A stretch of 64,000 nucleotides of DNA from Serratia symbiotica (Periphyllus acericola) (GTDB lineage Bacteria > Pseudomonadota > Gammaproteobacteria > Enterobacterales > Enterobacteriaceae), in assembly GCF_964019515.1 (NCBI RefSeq), contig NZ_OZ026452.1, forward strand, positions 248,001-312,000, in the 5' to 3' direction. The notes under the pieces are model-generated. The model was not told the origin of the DNA. It did no database searches and was given only the letters and a program-made list of their open reading frames with translations. The stretch's first letter is position 1; every line of letters begins with the position of its first letter. The position numbers were made by a program, and so were the translations under genes. Below are positions 1 through 11,976 of this stretch, in pieces.

Positions 1-991
1 CGAGTTGCAGGAAGATGGGGAAGAGAGCGGTTCCGCCACCTTGTCGGTGGATGCGTCTTTTGCGCAGAACGACCTGTTTTACGCCAACCTTGACAAGGAT
101 TTGTTTCAACACGGGCCATTCGGAAACCGATCGCACACCCTGAACTACTTCTTCCCGCTGGGATATTGGGCATTTTCCGCCAACTACACCGACTACAGCT
201 ACCATCAGAACATCCCCAATGCCAACGCAGTACTGCATTACAGCAGCCAGAGCGACACTCTCCAACTGACAGTATCCCGGTTGCTGTATCGCGACCAGTC
301 GCACAAGACCACGCTCAACCTGCGTGGCTACCGTAAGTATTCCACTAATGCGGTGAATGACATCAACATCGACCTGCAAAAACGCCGTACCGCTGGCTGG
401 GAGTTAGGGCTAAACCAGCGCAGCTACCTTGGCCGTACCACGCTGGATGCGAACATCAACTTGCGGCGCGGCACTGGCGTACTTAATGCCTTTCCAGCCC
501 AGGAAGAGGCGTCCCACAGCGGCAGCGCCCGCACAGGTATGCTGCTCGGTGACCTAAGCGGTCAATCAGCCCTTCGCCTGGTGTGAGCAGCCTTGGCGAT
601 ACTACACCAGCGTACGTGGCCAGTGGAACCAGAGCGCGCTGACGCCTCAGCAGCGTATGGCCATTGCCGGGCGTTACACTCACTGTACGCGGCTTTGACG
701 GCGAACAAATGCTGTCTGGCGAAAAAGGCCAACTGTGGCGCAACGAAATCGCCTGGAATGTGTTTTCACGCGGGCACGAGCTGTACCTGACCACCGACTG
801 CGGCTGCGTAGACGTCCCCAGGCACTCGCGACCTAGTCGGCCATCAACTGGCGGGCAGTGCACTTGGCGTGCGGGGCATGCTGTGGGGACGGTTCAATTA
901 TGACCTGTCTGCCGGGTTGCCGCTCTACAAGCCGCAGGGCTTCCACACCTCAGGCGCGACGGCCAGCTTTAGCCTCAGCCTGGAAATCTGA
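1..991 (+). pseudogene. TpsB/ShlB-HecB-type outer-membrane transporter, broken, partial at left edge
   Basis: This is the C-terminal half of a two-partner-secretion transporter, the outer-membrane beta-barrel that exports a cognate TpsA exoprotein. The first frame (to about 586) reads like the ShlB/HecB/FhaC barrel, with segments such as VSRLLYRDQSHKTTLNLRGY and AGWELGLNQRSYLG. The conserved VRGFDGEQMLSGEKG stretch, part of the barrel-plug signature, appears near 675-735 in another frame, followed by WRNEIAWNVFSRGHELYL. A last frame ends with ATASFSLSLEI and a TGA at 989-991, the usual TpsB C-terminus. At least two or three frameshifts lie between 550 and 900. The N-terminal POTRA part would be left of the window. 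It is followed 75 bp later by the matching TpsA gene, also broken. Confidence 0.85.
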
Positions 992-1066
992 GGCCCAAGC
1001 GCCATGATACCGACCCTTTTGCAGATACTGACCTGAACAGACTGACTTTTATCACGGATGTGACCC

Positions 1067-4047
1067 ATGAACAAACATTGCTATTTCAGCCGCACCCACG
1101 GGGAGTTACGGGTGGTGTCCGAACTGGCTCGCAGCTACAGCACTGAACCGGGGCAAAGCCGGGATAGCGGCGGCATCCGCTTGTGGGTAACGGTGCGCCG
1201 TGCGGTGTAGCTGCTGGGGTTGGCGCTGTTTTCCGGGCCTGCCCTGGCCGATGGCATTGTGGCAGATGTCACCGCCGCGCCCGGCCAGCGGCCCGAAGTC
1301 ATCGCCACCCAGAACGGTTTGCCACAGGTCAATATAACCGCCCCCAATCAGGCTGGGATATCGCACAACCAATACCAGCAGTTCGATGTCGACGCCAAAG
1401 GGGCCATCCTCAACAACTCGGCGGTGATAACCTCCACCCAAATGGCCGGGATGATCCAAAGTAACCCCAACCCCAACCTCAACCCCAATGCCGCCCAGGC
1501 GCGGGTTATCCTCAATAAAGTCAACAGCAATGATCCCAGCCAACTACGTAGTTTCTGGAGGTAGCCGGCGGGCATTGTCTGCAACGGCTGCGTCACCCTC
1601 AACGCCGGACGCATGACGCTGACCACCGGCAAGCCGCAGTTGAACGCCGACGGCAGCCTGGCAGGCTACCAGGTCGAGCGCGGTTTAGTGCGTGTTGAGG
1701 GCGGCGGACTCAATGGTGATACCCGTCATGACACCGAGTACGTAGATATCCTCGCGCGTGCGGTAGACATCAACGCCAGCGTCTGGGCCAAAACCGGGCT
1801 ATTGGTGGTCGCTAGGCGCAACCGGATAGGTGCGGACGGCACCACAGCAACGCCGCTGGCGGACGACAGCAGCACCAAACACGAACTGGCGATAGACATT
1901 GTGCAGATAGGGTCAGGTATAGTGGCCAAATCCGCATGATAGGCACAGAAGCCGGCGTGGGGGTATGCAACCAGGGCGGACACCTGCAAGCGGGCAAAAC
2001 CCTGACAATCAGCAGCGAGGGCAAACTCAGTTGGCAGTCGGCTGCGCAAGAGGCTGTCATCGAGGCTGGCGGGGATATCCGGCTGATGGCCCGTGACGAT
2101 ATCAACCACCACGACAGGCTGCACAGCGGCGGTACGCTGGTTATTGAGAGTCTGGCTGGCAAACTCAGCCATTCCGGCACCCTGGCGGCGACCGGCGATG
2201 TTCGCCTGAGCGCTGACAGCGGTATAGATAGAGAGCCACTTCACCCTGACTGGCAAGTTGGACAATACCGATGGCAGTATCGAGGCCCATAGCCTGACAC
2301 TGACATCAGGAGCACTGACCAACCAACACGGACGTCTGGTATCACTCAACGACAGTGCACAGTACTGGCGGGTCAGCGGAATACTCGACAATAACAGCGG
2401 TGAGTTGGGCAGCAACGGCGACCTTCAGCTTGACGCTGGTCGCCTCGACAACCTGGGGGATACGGTAAAAACGCAGGCAGGTCTTACCCTCTATGCTAGC
2501 TGCAATATCAACAACACCCAGGGCAAGGTGCTGGCAGGTAATGCCCTGCGGCTTGATGCGCTGGGCGCATTCGACAATCAGCAGGGACAGGTCAATGGTG
2601 CGCAATTACTGCTGACGGCACAGCGTCTGAACAATGCTCAGGGACAGGTGGTCAGCCAGGGGGATATCACCCTTATGGCACGCAGAGGGCTAAACAACCA
2701 GGGCGGCCTTATCGGAGCTGGCAAAGCGTTGACCATTCTTACTGGCGATGATGGGGATAATGGCGCTGGCAGCGCGCAAAGTGAAACGCCACTGATGGCA
2801 ACGGCGCGACTCGGTCGCGCTCCGGCCAGGCGTTGACATCAAACGCGGCGGGAGCAATAGACAATCGCGCGGGTGAAATCAGCGGCGAGTCGCTGGTGCT
2901 GACGGCACAGCAGATCAACAACACCCAGGGCAAAGTGATAGCCCAGCGTGATGCTAACCTGACATCCCAATAAGCACTGAGCAATGCCAACGGCCTGCTT
3001 GATGCGGGCGGCACACTCAGCATACGCACCGATGGCGACTGGGATAACCGCGACGGCACCGCGCTGGGCGGCCATCAGGTCACTGTCGCCACTCACACCC
3101 TCAATAACGCCAGTGGTCGGCTGCAATCCGGTGGAGACCTGACACTTGACAGCACAGGCGACATCTGGAACCAATGCGGCAAACTGACCGCCCAGCACAC
3201 TCTCGACATCAAGGGGGCCACAACCGGCCTGTTTGATAACTACGGCGGACGCTACAAAGCGGCGGACTACTGTACAGCAAAAAATACCTGTATTTTAATT
3301 TGAAAGAACAGTTGGACAACCACCAGGGCAGGCTGCAGGGCGGCGAGGCACTCAAACTCGATGCCCAGACGCTGAACAATGCCAGCGGCACGATAGACGG
3401 CCAGCAACGGTTGGCGCTACGCATTATCGGCGGGTTGGATAATGCGGGCGGTGCCGTGCGGAGCAACGGTGACCAGCAAATAACTGCGGCAAGCATTGAC
3501 AAACGCCAAGGGGTATTCAGCAGCCGTGGCGGACTGGCGCTTACGGCAGCACAGTTAGATAACAGCAACGGCACGCTTATCAGCGAGGGCAGCGGTATCT
3601 ACCGCATCGAGATGCTCGATAACCGACAGGGCAAAGTGCACAGAGGCGAGGCGCTGACGCTCAACGGCAGGCAGGTAAACAACCAGCGCGGACAACCGGT
3701 CTCGAGCCAGGCATTGACGCTTAAGGCGAACCAACTCGACTACAGCAGCCAGTCCGCGCTTGAAGTGCAGACCGACCATCTGGACAACCGCTACGGTGGC
3801 CGGGTGCTCTGGGTACGACACACACCAGCGTGACCGCACGCGACATCGACAATATGGCCGGATGGCTACAAAGCGCCTGCTCCTTCTCCCTCACCGGCGT
3901 ATCCACGCTGAATAACCGCCAGGGGCGCATCCTGGCCAATGACGCACTCAGTATCAATGCCGGACAATCGCAGACAGACTCGCCGCTATCCCTATTCAAC
4001 CGCCCGAGCCATAACCTGCTGGCGAGTTTCGTTCCACTGGGGGCTTG
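1067..4047 (+). pseudogene. Filamentous-hemagglutinin-like TpsA exoprotein, multiply broken
   Basis: This is the secreted partner of the upstream transporter. The ATG at 1067 opens an extended signal peptide of the ESPR type (MNKHCYFSRTHGELRVVSEL). The TPS domain follows: an ALFSGPALA signal-cleavage region, an NPNLN motif near 1470, and a VDILARAVDINASVWAK segment near 1742. After about 2000 come many degenerate filamentous-hemagglutinin repeats of the form LDNxxGxLxSxxxLxL. The frame is interrupted by in-frame TAG at 1208-1210 and TAG at 1562-1564, then by several frameshifts and stops. Recognisable homology ends near 4047, far short of the usual 2,000-4,000 residues, so the C-terminal part is gone. 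A possible hemolysin/adhesin or contact-dependent-inhibition role cannot be resolved because the variable C-terminal region is missing. Confidence 0.85.
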
Positions 4048-4069
4048 TCAGGCAGCAATCAGAAGGAGC

Positions 4070-4450
4070 TACTTTTTTACAATAAGTTATTTTTCTTTAT
4101 ACCAATCTCTGAAAGAGAATTTATTTCTGAATTCTTTAAATCTTGAATGCTTTTAATATAAAGTGGTTGGCTTATTTCCGAAGTAATTTTATTAGATTGG
4201 TTTCTTAACAAGAAGAGCATGTTTTCCATCACTGATGAATATTTTTATGCCGTAGAAATTAGCTCATATTTTCTAAGTTCTTTCCAACTTGCTCTGCAAC
4301 AAAGTCAGTAATGCCACGTATACGATTTCCAAAGTCTCTTTCCATATTTTTAAGCATATTATTTTTCAGCTCAGGAATACGAGCTTATGTCACATAATAA
4401 AAACTCCCTATTAAATTTTTGTCATGCTTCATGATCGAATAGCTTTATTT
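4070..4450 (-). other. AT-rich decayed sequence with traces of coding on the minus strand
   Basis: No intact gene lies here. On the minus strand short open stretches read like soluble helical protein, for example RIPELKNNMLKNMERDFGN and FVAEQVGKNLENM (about 4270-4385) and KITSEISQPLYIKSIQDLKN nearer 4100-4190. They are broken by stops and frameshifts. It lies downstream of the toxin-like pseudogene at 4526-5395 on the same strand, so it may be the remnant of a small partner gene, but no family is recognised. Base composition is much more AT-rich than the flanking adhesin gene, which suggests different origin. Confidence 0.25.
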
Positions 4451-4525
4451 ATTTTTTTGATTAAATCATTGCATAATTTAATATGGCACTGACATCAGGT
4501 TTGTTAGTGGATAAACTATAGCTCT

Positions 4526-5395
4526 TTAGTTTATTTTTATAATAGATGGTTTGTTTCTTGCCTTGTTTCTATCTTCTTTTGCATTATTTATTTTAGCAGA
4601 TGAAGATGTGATTTTTGTTACTAAATTTTCTGTTTTTTTCCAAAATAAGTTCCGCTATTATCAATTAGTTCAGTACAAGGATCCGCTACGCGCAAGGCGG
4701 CTTTCCCTAATTCTTTCCATGACTTTGCCAAACCTTCTGAAGCTCCTGCTGAAAACTGCTTAGCAACTAACTGTGGCCGTTGTAATTTTTGAAGTTACTT
4801 CAGCAGCTGTCAATCCAACTCGAACCGCTTTGACAGCAGCACTTCCTCCGCGAATTGCCGTTCCTACTGCTTTAGCTCCAGCACCAATTACTGGTATTAC
4901 TGTAAGAGCATCTGTAATAGCGCCGAATATTCTCCATCCTATGTTACCTTTCTGGAATTCACGGACAGTTCCATAAATAGGGATTATGCTTAGGGTTACG
5001 TCTTTCGCAATTTCACCTGTGGATACTCGATCAGTCACTTTTTCCTCCATCGGTAACTCTTGTGCGATATGGTTCTGCTTAATTTCCGGTTTTGTATAAA
5101 CCATTGACCTAGACTTTCCGCAAATAGTAACGCTCACGCCACTATTGTCAATAGTGTTTTATTGTCAATAGTGTTTTTTCCTAAATTTTTATGTACGTCC
5201 TTGGTTGTAGTATTAGTATCTTTTCTTGCGTATGTGACTGTATTTGTATTTTTATCCTGGAGGTGCAGTGTTTCTGCCATGATTTTCATCATATCTCCAA
5301 ATTTTAGTGTTATTGGAATTTACCTTGCATACGAGATACAGCAGTTTTCCTATGTGAGTTTACTGGATTTGATCCTATATTTCCAGACGTAAAAT
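4526..5395 (-). pseudogene. Decayed toxin-like gene with a hydrophobic Gly/Ala-rich helix region
   Basis: The longest open piece (4760-5137) has the sequence STGEIAKDVTLSIIPIYGT then a segment rich in hydrophobic and Ala/Gly residues (ALTVIPVIGAGAKAVGTA). This resembles membrane-inserting or linker regions of large secreted toxins. The frame continues after a one-base shift near 4777 as QLVAKQFSAGASEGLAKSW, and after another shift ends at a TAA at 4526-4528. Upstream, the same protein can be followed through KFGDMMKIMAETLHLQDKN and KDVHKNLGKNTIDNSG to about 5395. A 17-bp tandem duplication at 5144-5177 puts a stop in the upstream frame. No family is assigned with confidence. It could be part of an insecticidal-type or polymorphic toxin. 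It converges on the TpsA pseudogene and is clearly non-functional. Confidence 0.45.
5144..5177. repeat. 17-bp tandem duplication inside the toxin-like pseudogene
   Basis: The unit attgtcaatagtgtttt occurs twice back to back (5144-5160 and 5161-5177). Removing one copy restores an open minus-strand frame across the site (GKNTIDNSGVSV), so the duplication is itself a disabling mutation and not a regulatory repeat. Confidence 0.85.
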
Positions 5396-5412
5396 TACTC
5401 TTAAGTTAGCTA

Positions 5413-5577
5413 TCGCTTTGCCTGTCAGCTATTTGTTGTCAGCGAAAGTTGCTACCGTTACCAGGCTAAACTGAGTAAAGAAAATGACGTTATTGCCGAC
5501 TGATTGCTCCGCATCACCGACAGTCAGCACAACTGGGGGTTCGGCCTGTTTTTTTGTACCTGCGTAGGGCGTTATTC
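5413..5577 (+). mobile_element. IS3-family transposase OrfB fragment
   Basis: The plus strand reads FACQLFVVSESCYRYQAKLS, then KENDVIAD, an in-frame TGA, then LLRITDSQHNWGFGLFF. This is the N-terminal part of the OrfB (InsB-like) transposase of IS3-family elements, where the pattern CYRYQxKLSxEN...ADWLxRLT..NWGFG is conserved. Only about 55 codons remain. Neither the DDE catalytic core nor terminal repeats are visible, so it is an inert fragment unrelated to the abundant IS903-like element in this window. Confidence 0.7.
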
Positions 5578-5601
5578 GTGGTGATACCTGAAACCCTCAG
5601 A

Positions 5602-5979
5602 TTAATTCACCCAGTCTTCCAGCGTCAGAGCCAGCACCCGTGCAAACTCTCTTGTATTATTCGTCACCAGCACGGCGGCGATGGCATGCCAGGCGATCGC
5701 CGTATCGTTCGGGCCGATCGGCGTCCCGGCCGCGGCAAGTGCCGTCTTGATCTCCGTGGTGGTAGCGTCCACCGCCGCCCGGTCCCAGGCCAGCACGGTA
5801 TCCAAGCGGGCGCAGAATGCGTCGACCAGCTGCACGTGGCGCGGCGAGGCCTTCTTGCCGATCACCACGATGCAGTGATTGCGCAGCACCGCCTGTTCAA
5901 GACGTTTGAACACGGCTTCCGGCCGCTCACGCATGATGAAAGAACAAATGTTGGTGTCCAGCATATAGGTCTTGTTCAC
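5602..5979 (-). CDS. vapC: VapC-family PIN-domain toxin, internally deleted
   Basis: VapC toxins are Mg-dependent RNases of the PIN fold that cut tRNA or rRNA. The 125-residue product begins at a GTG (MNKTYMLDTNICSFI) with the first PIN aspartate at residue 8, and ends with the VapC pattern GTPIGPNDTAIA...LVTNNTREF...LEDWV. Compared with usual VapC proteins it lacks about 15 residues between CIVV and KASPRHVQLV. That block normally holds the ITYAEMRFG segment with the conserved catalytic glutamate. A second loss of two or three residues lies before VLVTNN. The frame is open, but the protein is probably inactive. The start overlaps the vapB stop (GTGA), the usual toxin-antitoxin arrangement. 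Confidence 0.75.
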   Translation of the reverse strand: MNKTYMLDTNICSFIMRERPEAVFKRLEQAVLRNHCIVVIGKKASPRHVQLVDAFCARLDTVLAWDRAAVDATTTEIKTALAAAGTPIGPNDTAIAWHAIAAVLVTNNTREFARVLALTLEDWVN

Positions 5980-6207
5980 AGGTCAAATTGTCTTTCATCT
6001 CTAACCACGTCCATGCGCTCCGTCATAAAGTCCGGGTTGGCCTTTTCCAGCTGCGCGAACGAGCCCCGGGTCGGCCGGACGGGGCGCATGATGAGTCTGT
6101 CCCCTTCACGGACGATCTCCAGCTCGCTCACCCCATCAAAATCCAGATTGCGGGGCAGACGGATAGCGCGTTTATTGCCGTTTTTAAAAATGGATACGGT
6201 TCCGCAT
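5976..6207 (-). pseudogene. vapB: VapB-family antitoxin, frameshifted at the start
   Basis: The minus strand encodes an AbrB/SpoVT-like antitoxin: SIFKNGNKRAIRLPRNLDF, then GVSELEIVREGDRLIMRPVR, and a C-terminal tail ending RDERQFDL that would bind and inhibit VapC. The ATG at 6207 is followed by one extra base (ATGCGGAACC against the expected ATGCGAACC), so translation from it stops after seven codons. No other good start precedes the conserved region. The TGA at 5978-5976 overlaps the vapC start. The antitoxin is therefore probably not made, which fits the disabled state of the adjacent toxin. Confidence 0.75.
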
Positions 6208-6291
6208 GATGTCCTTCTAGTTTATGGCGTTATAGCCCATCTGCATAGGCTCAGTATAGGCAGATACGCAGCATATGCATAGTGCAGGCAT

Positions 6292-7257
6292 GGCTTTGTT
6301 GAATAAATCGGATTTGGAATAAAGAGTCCCCTGAATGGGTATCTTTCTGGCATACCGTCGAGCGTCATCTTGTTTAATGCACAGATCATGGCCAGCGCCT
6401 CTGCAACTTGCCCATCATAATCTCGCAGCGACAGGTGACCACCAAATAGCTGTTTTACTCTGTACCTCGCTGTTGCCGCTATCGAACGTCGGTGGTAGCC
6501 TGTGATACTTTTCCACCGTGTGTTGTCTCCGGTAACGCGCTGGTTCGCCACCGCTTGATTTCGCTCTGCATAGTCTGCCGACCAATAACGTGCTCCGCTG
6601 CTGGGCGGTATTAACGCCTTGAGCTTCTTGCCCCTTAACTCATCATCACACACTCGCGTATCCTAAGCCCGATCCGCCGAGGCGACTTTGATGTTACGGT
6701 ACCTCTGGCGGATAAGACCTGGGAAGGCTTCGGTGTCGGTGACATTGCTCAAGGAAAGGTCAGCACAGATGACCTCATGTGTTTCTGTATCTACGGCCAA
6801 ATGCAGTTTTCGCCAGATCCGCCGTTTTTCCTGACCGTATTTTTTTGCCATCCACTCGCCTTCACCCAACACGTTGAGCCCGCTAGAGTCGATAACGAGG
6901 TGCGCAATTTCACCCGGCGTTGGGGTTTTAAATGGGACATGGCCGGACTTCGCCCGCTTACTGATACAGGTGTCGTCCGGGCAGTTCAACGCCACTTTAA
7001 TCAGTGTGACAATGGAGTCGATGAAGCCCTGGATGGCGCGCAGTGTCAGGCCGAAAATCCGTTTCAGTATCAATACGCTGGTGATTGCCATATCGGAATA
7101 ATAAAGTGGGTGATCCCCGAGTGATAAGGGCGTTGTTGTAAGCCTTCCAGTTGGTGATGTTGAACTTTTGCTGGGCCACGGAATGTCGCTATGTTGACAG
7201 AAGGAGAGTGATCTGATCCTCGTGCCGGCCAAATATTCGATTTATTCAACAACGTCC
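6292..7257 (-). mobile_element. IS903-group element (IS5 family), copy 1, internally deleted
   Basis: The left end matches the IS903 terminal repeat (GGCTTTGTTGAATAAATC), and the right end is the inverse of the other terminus with one extra base (GGACGTTGTTGAAT). Between them the minus strand encodes the DDE transposase. About 90 bp covering the ETALHAWYCEAKP region are missing. The transposase has the amber codon after ASADRA (near 6666) and Ala in place of the catalytic Glu (SIAATARYRVKQ), as in the other copies. Flanks 6283-6291 and the bases after 7257 do not match, so no 9-bp target duplication is seen. The right end forms the last codons and stop of lipA. Confidence 0.9.
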
Positions 7258-8207
7258 CCTATAGCCTGTAGATCGGCATGGTAGGATGAGCGAACAAACG
7301 GGCCACAAGCCACGTGGGTGAAACCCATGGCCTTGGCTTCTTCTTTCATCTCATCGAACTCGGCCTGGCTGACGTAGCGCTGAACTGGTAGGTGGTGGCG
7401 ACTTGGTTGCAGATACTGGCCGAGCGTCAGCATAGTGACACCATGGTGGCGCAGATCGCGCATCACTTCAATGATTTCCGCATTGGTTTCACCTAGGCCG
7501 ACCATCAGGCCAGATTTGGTGGGGGTATGCGGATGTGCTTCTTTAAAACGCTCCAGTAGCTTCAATGACCACGCGTAGTTGGCCCCGGGGCGAACCTGGC
7601 GGTAAACGCGTGGCACGTTCTCCAGGTTGTGGTTAAACACGTCCGGCGGCGTTTTGGTCAGGATATCCAACGCGCGATCCATACGGCCACGGAAGTCCGG
7701 TACCAGCGTTTCGATCTTGATGGAAGGATTTTTGGCACGGATAGCAGCGATGCAATCGGCAAAGTGTTGGGCACCGCCGTCGCGCAGATCATCACGATCA
7801 ACCGAGGTGATCACGACGTAACGCAGGCCCATATCGGCGATGGTTTGTGCCAGTTTTTCCGGCTCGTTGGCATCCGGGATCATCGGGCGGCCATGGACCA
7901 CATCACAAAATGGGCAACGGCGGGTACAGACGGCACCAAGGATCATAAAGGTGGCAGTCCCATGGTTGAAACATTCAGACAGGTTCGGGCAGGAGGCTTC
8001 CTCACAGACCGAATGCAGGCCGTTTTTACGCATGGCAGCTTTAATGCCTTGAATGCGCGTCGAGTCGGCTGGCAGTTTGATCCTCATCCAGTCGGGTTTA
8101 CGCAACAGCTCCTGCCGTTCGGTGACCACTATTTTAACTGGGATCAGTGCCATTTTGTCTGCATCGCGGTATTTGACGCCGCGTTCCATCTGAATCGGTT
8201 TACTCAT
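7242..8207 (-). CDS. lipA: Lipoyl synthase
   Basis: LipA is a radical-SAM enzyme that inserts two sulfur atoms into the octanoyl group on lipoyl domains of 2-oxoacid dehydrogenases and the glycine cleavage system. The 321-residue product has both iron-sulfur clusters: the auxiliary-cluster cysteines in [12 protein letters not shown] and the radical-SAM motif CTRRCPFC. The GxGE-type segment [13 protein letters not shown] is also present. The C-terminus is unusual: after HADLQA the reading frame runs into the end of the adjacent insertion sequence, which supplies the final residues (GDVVE) and the TAA. Only the last few native residues appear replaced, so the enzyme is probably functional. lipB is not adjacent. 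Confidence 0.95.
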   Translation of the reverse strand: MSKPIQMERGVKYRDADKMALIPVKIVVTERQELLRKPDWMRIKLPADSTRIQGIKAAMRKNGLHSVCEEASCPNLSECFNHGTATFMILGAVCTRRCPFCDVVHGRPMIPDANEPEKLAQTIADMGLRYVVITSVDRDDLRDGGAQHFADCIAAIRAKNPSIKIETLVPDFRGRMDRALDILTKTPPDVFNHNLENVPRVYRQVRPGANYAWSLKLLERFKEAHPHTPTKSGLMVGLGETNAEIIEVMRDLRHHGVTMLTLGQYLQPSRHHLPVQRYVSQAEFDEMKEEAKAMGFTHVACGPFVRSSYHADLQAIGDVVE

Positions 8208-8308
8208 AATTGTGCAGGTTCCAGTTACGAAGCTCGAATTATTTTTTAATTATTTAAAATCAATTATTTAGAGATTATATATAAAATAGTGGTAAAACTC
8301 TAGTAATA

Positions 8309-8714
8309 CTATACCACCTTTACGGTGATCCATTCAGCACCTCTAGTATTACGATTGAGGTCTTTTATAGCTGCAGTTTTGCGTCCCATGATAGCCTGTG
8401 CAACCTCTTTGCCGTAAAGGTTTGTATATAATAGACGTGCTGAGCTGATAGGCTGCTTATTTCGTGGAGGCTAGGCTAGGTTCGGTGCCTGGCCAACTTA
8501 AATTAGTTTTATCCCTCGCTGTGCTGAATCCCTTTGATAGAATACCAGGCTTTAATCCAACCCCTTTCTTTGCACCCCTAACGGTGTGAAGTAAATATTT
8601 GCTTACGACACCAGATGTGCGGCATCTCGAAATGACCTCCTCCAATATTAACCCCTCACCTGGAATAGAAAGGCTTAGCGGTAGAGAAACCCTGACCCCA
8701 GTTTTGATCTGCAC
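8309..8714 (-). pseudogene. Lambda-type phage integrase C-terminal remnant
   Basis: The minus strand from 8714 reads QIKTGVRVSLPLSL, then GVGLKPGILSKGFSTARDK and NLSWPGTEP. This aligns with the tyrosine-recombinase domain of lambda Int (EQSKTGVKIAIPTAL ... SGTVSRYFMRARKASGL ... GDPP). After a frameshift near 8475 it continues as PPRNKQPISSARLLYTNLYG, then KEVAQAIMGRKTAA and RGAEWITVKVV, ending at a TAG at 8309-8311. The catalytic HxxR arginine region and the MGHKT histidine (here MGRKT) are degraded, and the nucleophilic tyrosine position reads Asn. The N-terminal part is cut off by the insertion sequence starting at 8717. This marks a lost lambdoid prophage or island. Confidence 0.75.
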
Positions 8715-8716
8715 TA

Positions 8717-9398
8717 GGCGTTGTTGAATAAATCGAGCTTTTGGCCGGGACGAGGATCAGATCACTCTCCTTCTGTCAAAATAGCGACATTCCGAGGCCC
8801 AGCAAAAGTTCAACATCACCAACTGGAAGGCTTACAACAACGCCCTGATCGCTCGGGGTTAACTCACTTTCTGGGTGGATGAAACGGCTCTTTACGCCTG
8901 GTACTGCGAGGCAAAACCTGATCTGCATGGTCGCCGACAACATTATTCCGATATGGCAATCACCAGCGTATTGATACTGAAACGGATTTTCGGCCTGACA
9001 CTGCGCGCCCTCCAGGGCTTCGTCGACTCCATTATCACACTGATCAAAGTGCCGTTGAACTGCCCGGACGACACCTGCATCAGTAAGCGGGCGAAGTCCG
9101 GCCATGTCCCGTTTAAAACCCCAACGCCGGGTGAAATTGCGCACCTCGTTATCGACTCTAGCGGGCTCAACGTGTTGGGTAAAGGCGAGTGGAAGGTAAA
9201 AAAACACGGTCAGGAAAAACGGCGTATCTGGCGAAAACTGCATTTGGCCGTAGATACAGAAACACATGAGGTCATCTGTGCTGACCTTTCCTTGAGCAAT
9301 GTCACCGATACCGAAGCCTTCCCAGGTCTTATCCGCCAGAGGTACCGTAAAATCAAAGTCGCCTCGGCGGATCGGGCTTACGATACGCGAGTGTGTGA
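8717..9398 (+). mobile_element. IS903-group element, copy 2, 3'-truncated
   Basis: It starts with the GGCGTTGTTGAATAAATC end and runs through the transposase N-terminal two thirds to a junction just after gtgtgtga at 9398. The transposase start GTG is mutated to GAG and there is a TAA in the N-terminal part (near 8860). This is the only copy whose codon after ASADRA is TAC (Tyr, 9379-9381) and not TAG. The second catalytic Asp is present, but the third catalytic residue lies beyond the truncation. Beyond 9398 the sequence is unrelated to the IS and encodes a PIN-domain tail in the same frame. Confidence 0.85.
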
Positions 9399-9493
9399 GA
9401 TCGCTGCCACCTGCCTGCATTACGGTGCTACATTAGCCACGCGCAATACTAAGGATTTCATCTGTAGCTGCGTCACCCTAGTCGACCCTTGGC
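9399..9493 (+). pseudogene. PIN-domain (VapC/FitB-like) C-terminal fragment fused to an IS end
   Basis: Directly after the truncated transposase, the same open frame reads IAATCLHYGATLATRNTKDF then VTLVDPWLM. This matches the C-terminal end of PIN-domain toxins (AxxxxHxxTLVTRNxxDFxxxGVxLxNPW). It is only about 30 codons long and lacks the N-terminal acidic residues. The remaining sequence to envZ (9494-9599) shows nothing recognisable. The fragment differs from the vapC at 5602-5979, so the area once held a second toxin-antitoxin gene. Confidence 0.55.
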
Positions 9494-9599
9494 TGATGAA
9501 CAATAATACTCGGCACCTGCATGAAGATGCGGCGGATTACGATGTAATGAACAGGAAGTCCTGGCGGTTCGCGCTCCACGCAGCACGTTGTCAGAACCT

Positions 9600-11695
<2,096 letters not shown>

Positions 11696-11976
11696 GTTAT
11701 TACTCCCAAAGGCTTTATTGCCTAAGTCGACTATTGTTAAAAAACCCTACCAGTCTGGATAACTTTAAAAGATATATATTCAAGCCAGCATTGTTACAAA
11801 TCATATTTTTTCCTAATTTATCAATACTTTTCATCAATTATCTCATTGGCTTCACCAAAATTCCGGCGCTTAATCAGCTAAATAGGGCATCCCTCCGTTA
11901 GAGAGCAGCCTCGCTATGCTGTCCAATAAGAATAAAAAACGCCACCGGCAGGAATTGCTCGGTGAGCATAGCATGG
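11696..11976. other. Intergenic region upstream of ompR
   Basis: About 280 bp between ompR and cbpM, both transcribed leftward. It is AT-rich near 11740-11860 and presumably holds the ompR promoter. No gene or clear operator could be recognised by eye. Confidence 0.5.

Noticed and set aside
3839..4156. CRISPR or structured repeat array within the adhesin region
   Set aside because: The repeats are degenerate protein-level hemagglutinin repeats without uniform DNA units or spacers; no CRISPR array is seen anywhere in the window.
6777..7124. Recurrent open frames of about 135 codons antisense to every transposase (beginning MCFCIYGQMQF)
   Set aside because: They recur only because the IS recurs, lie fully antisense to the transposase, and resemble no known protein.
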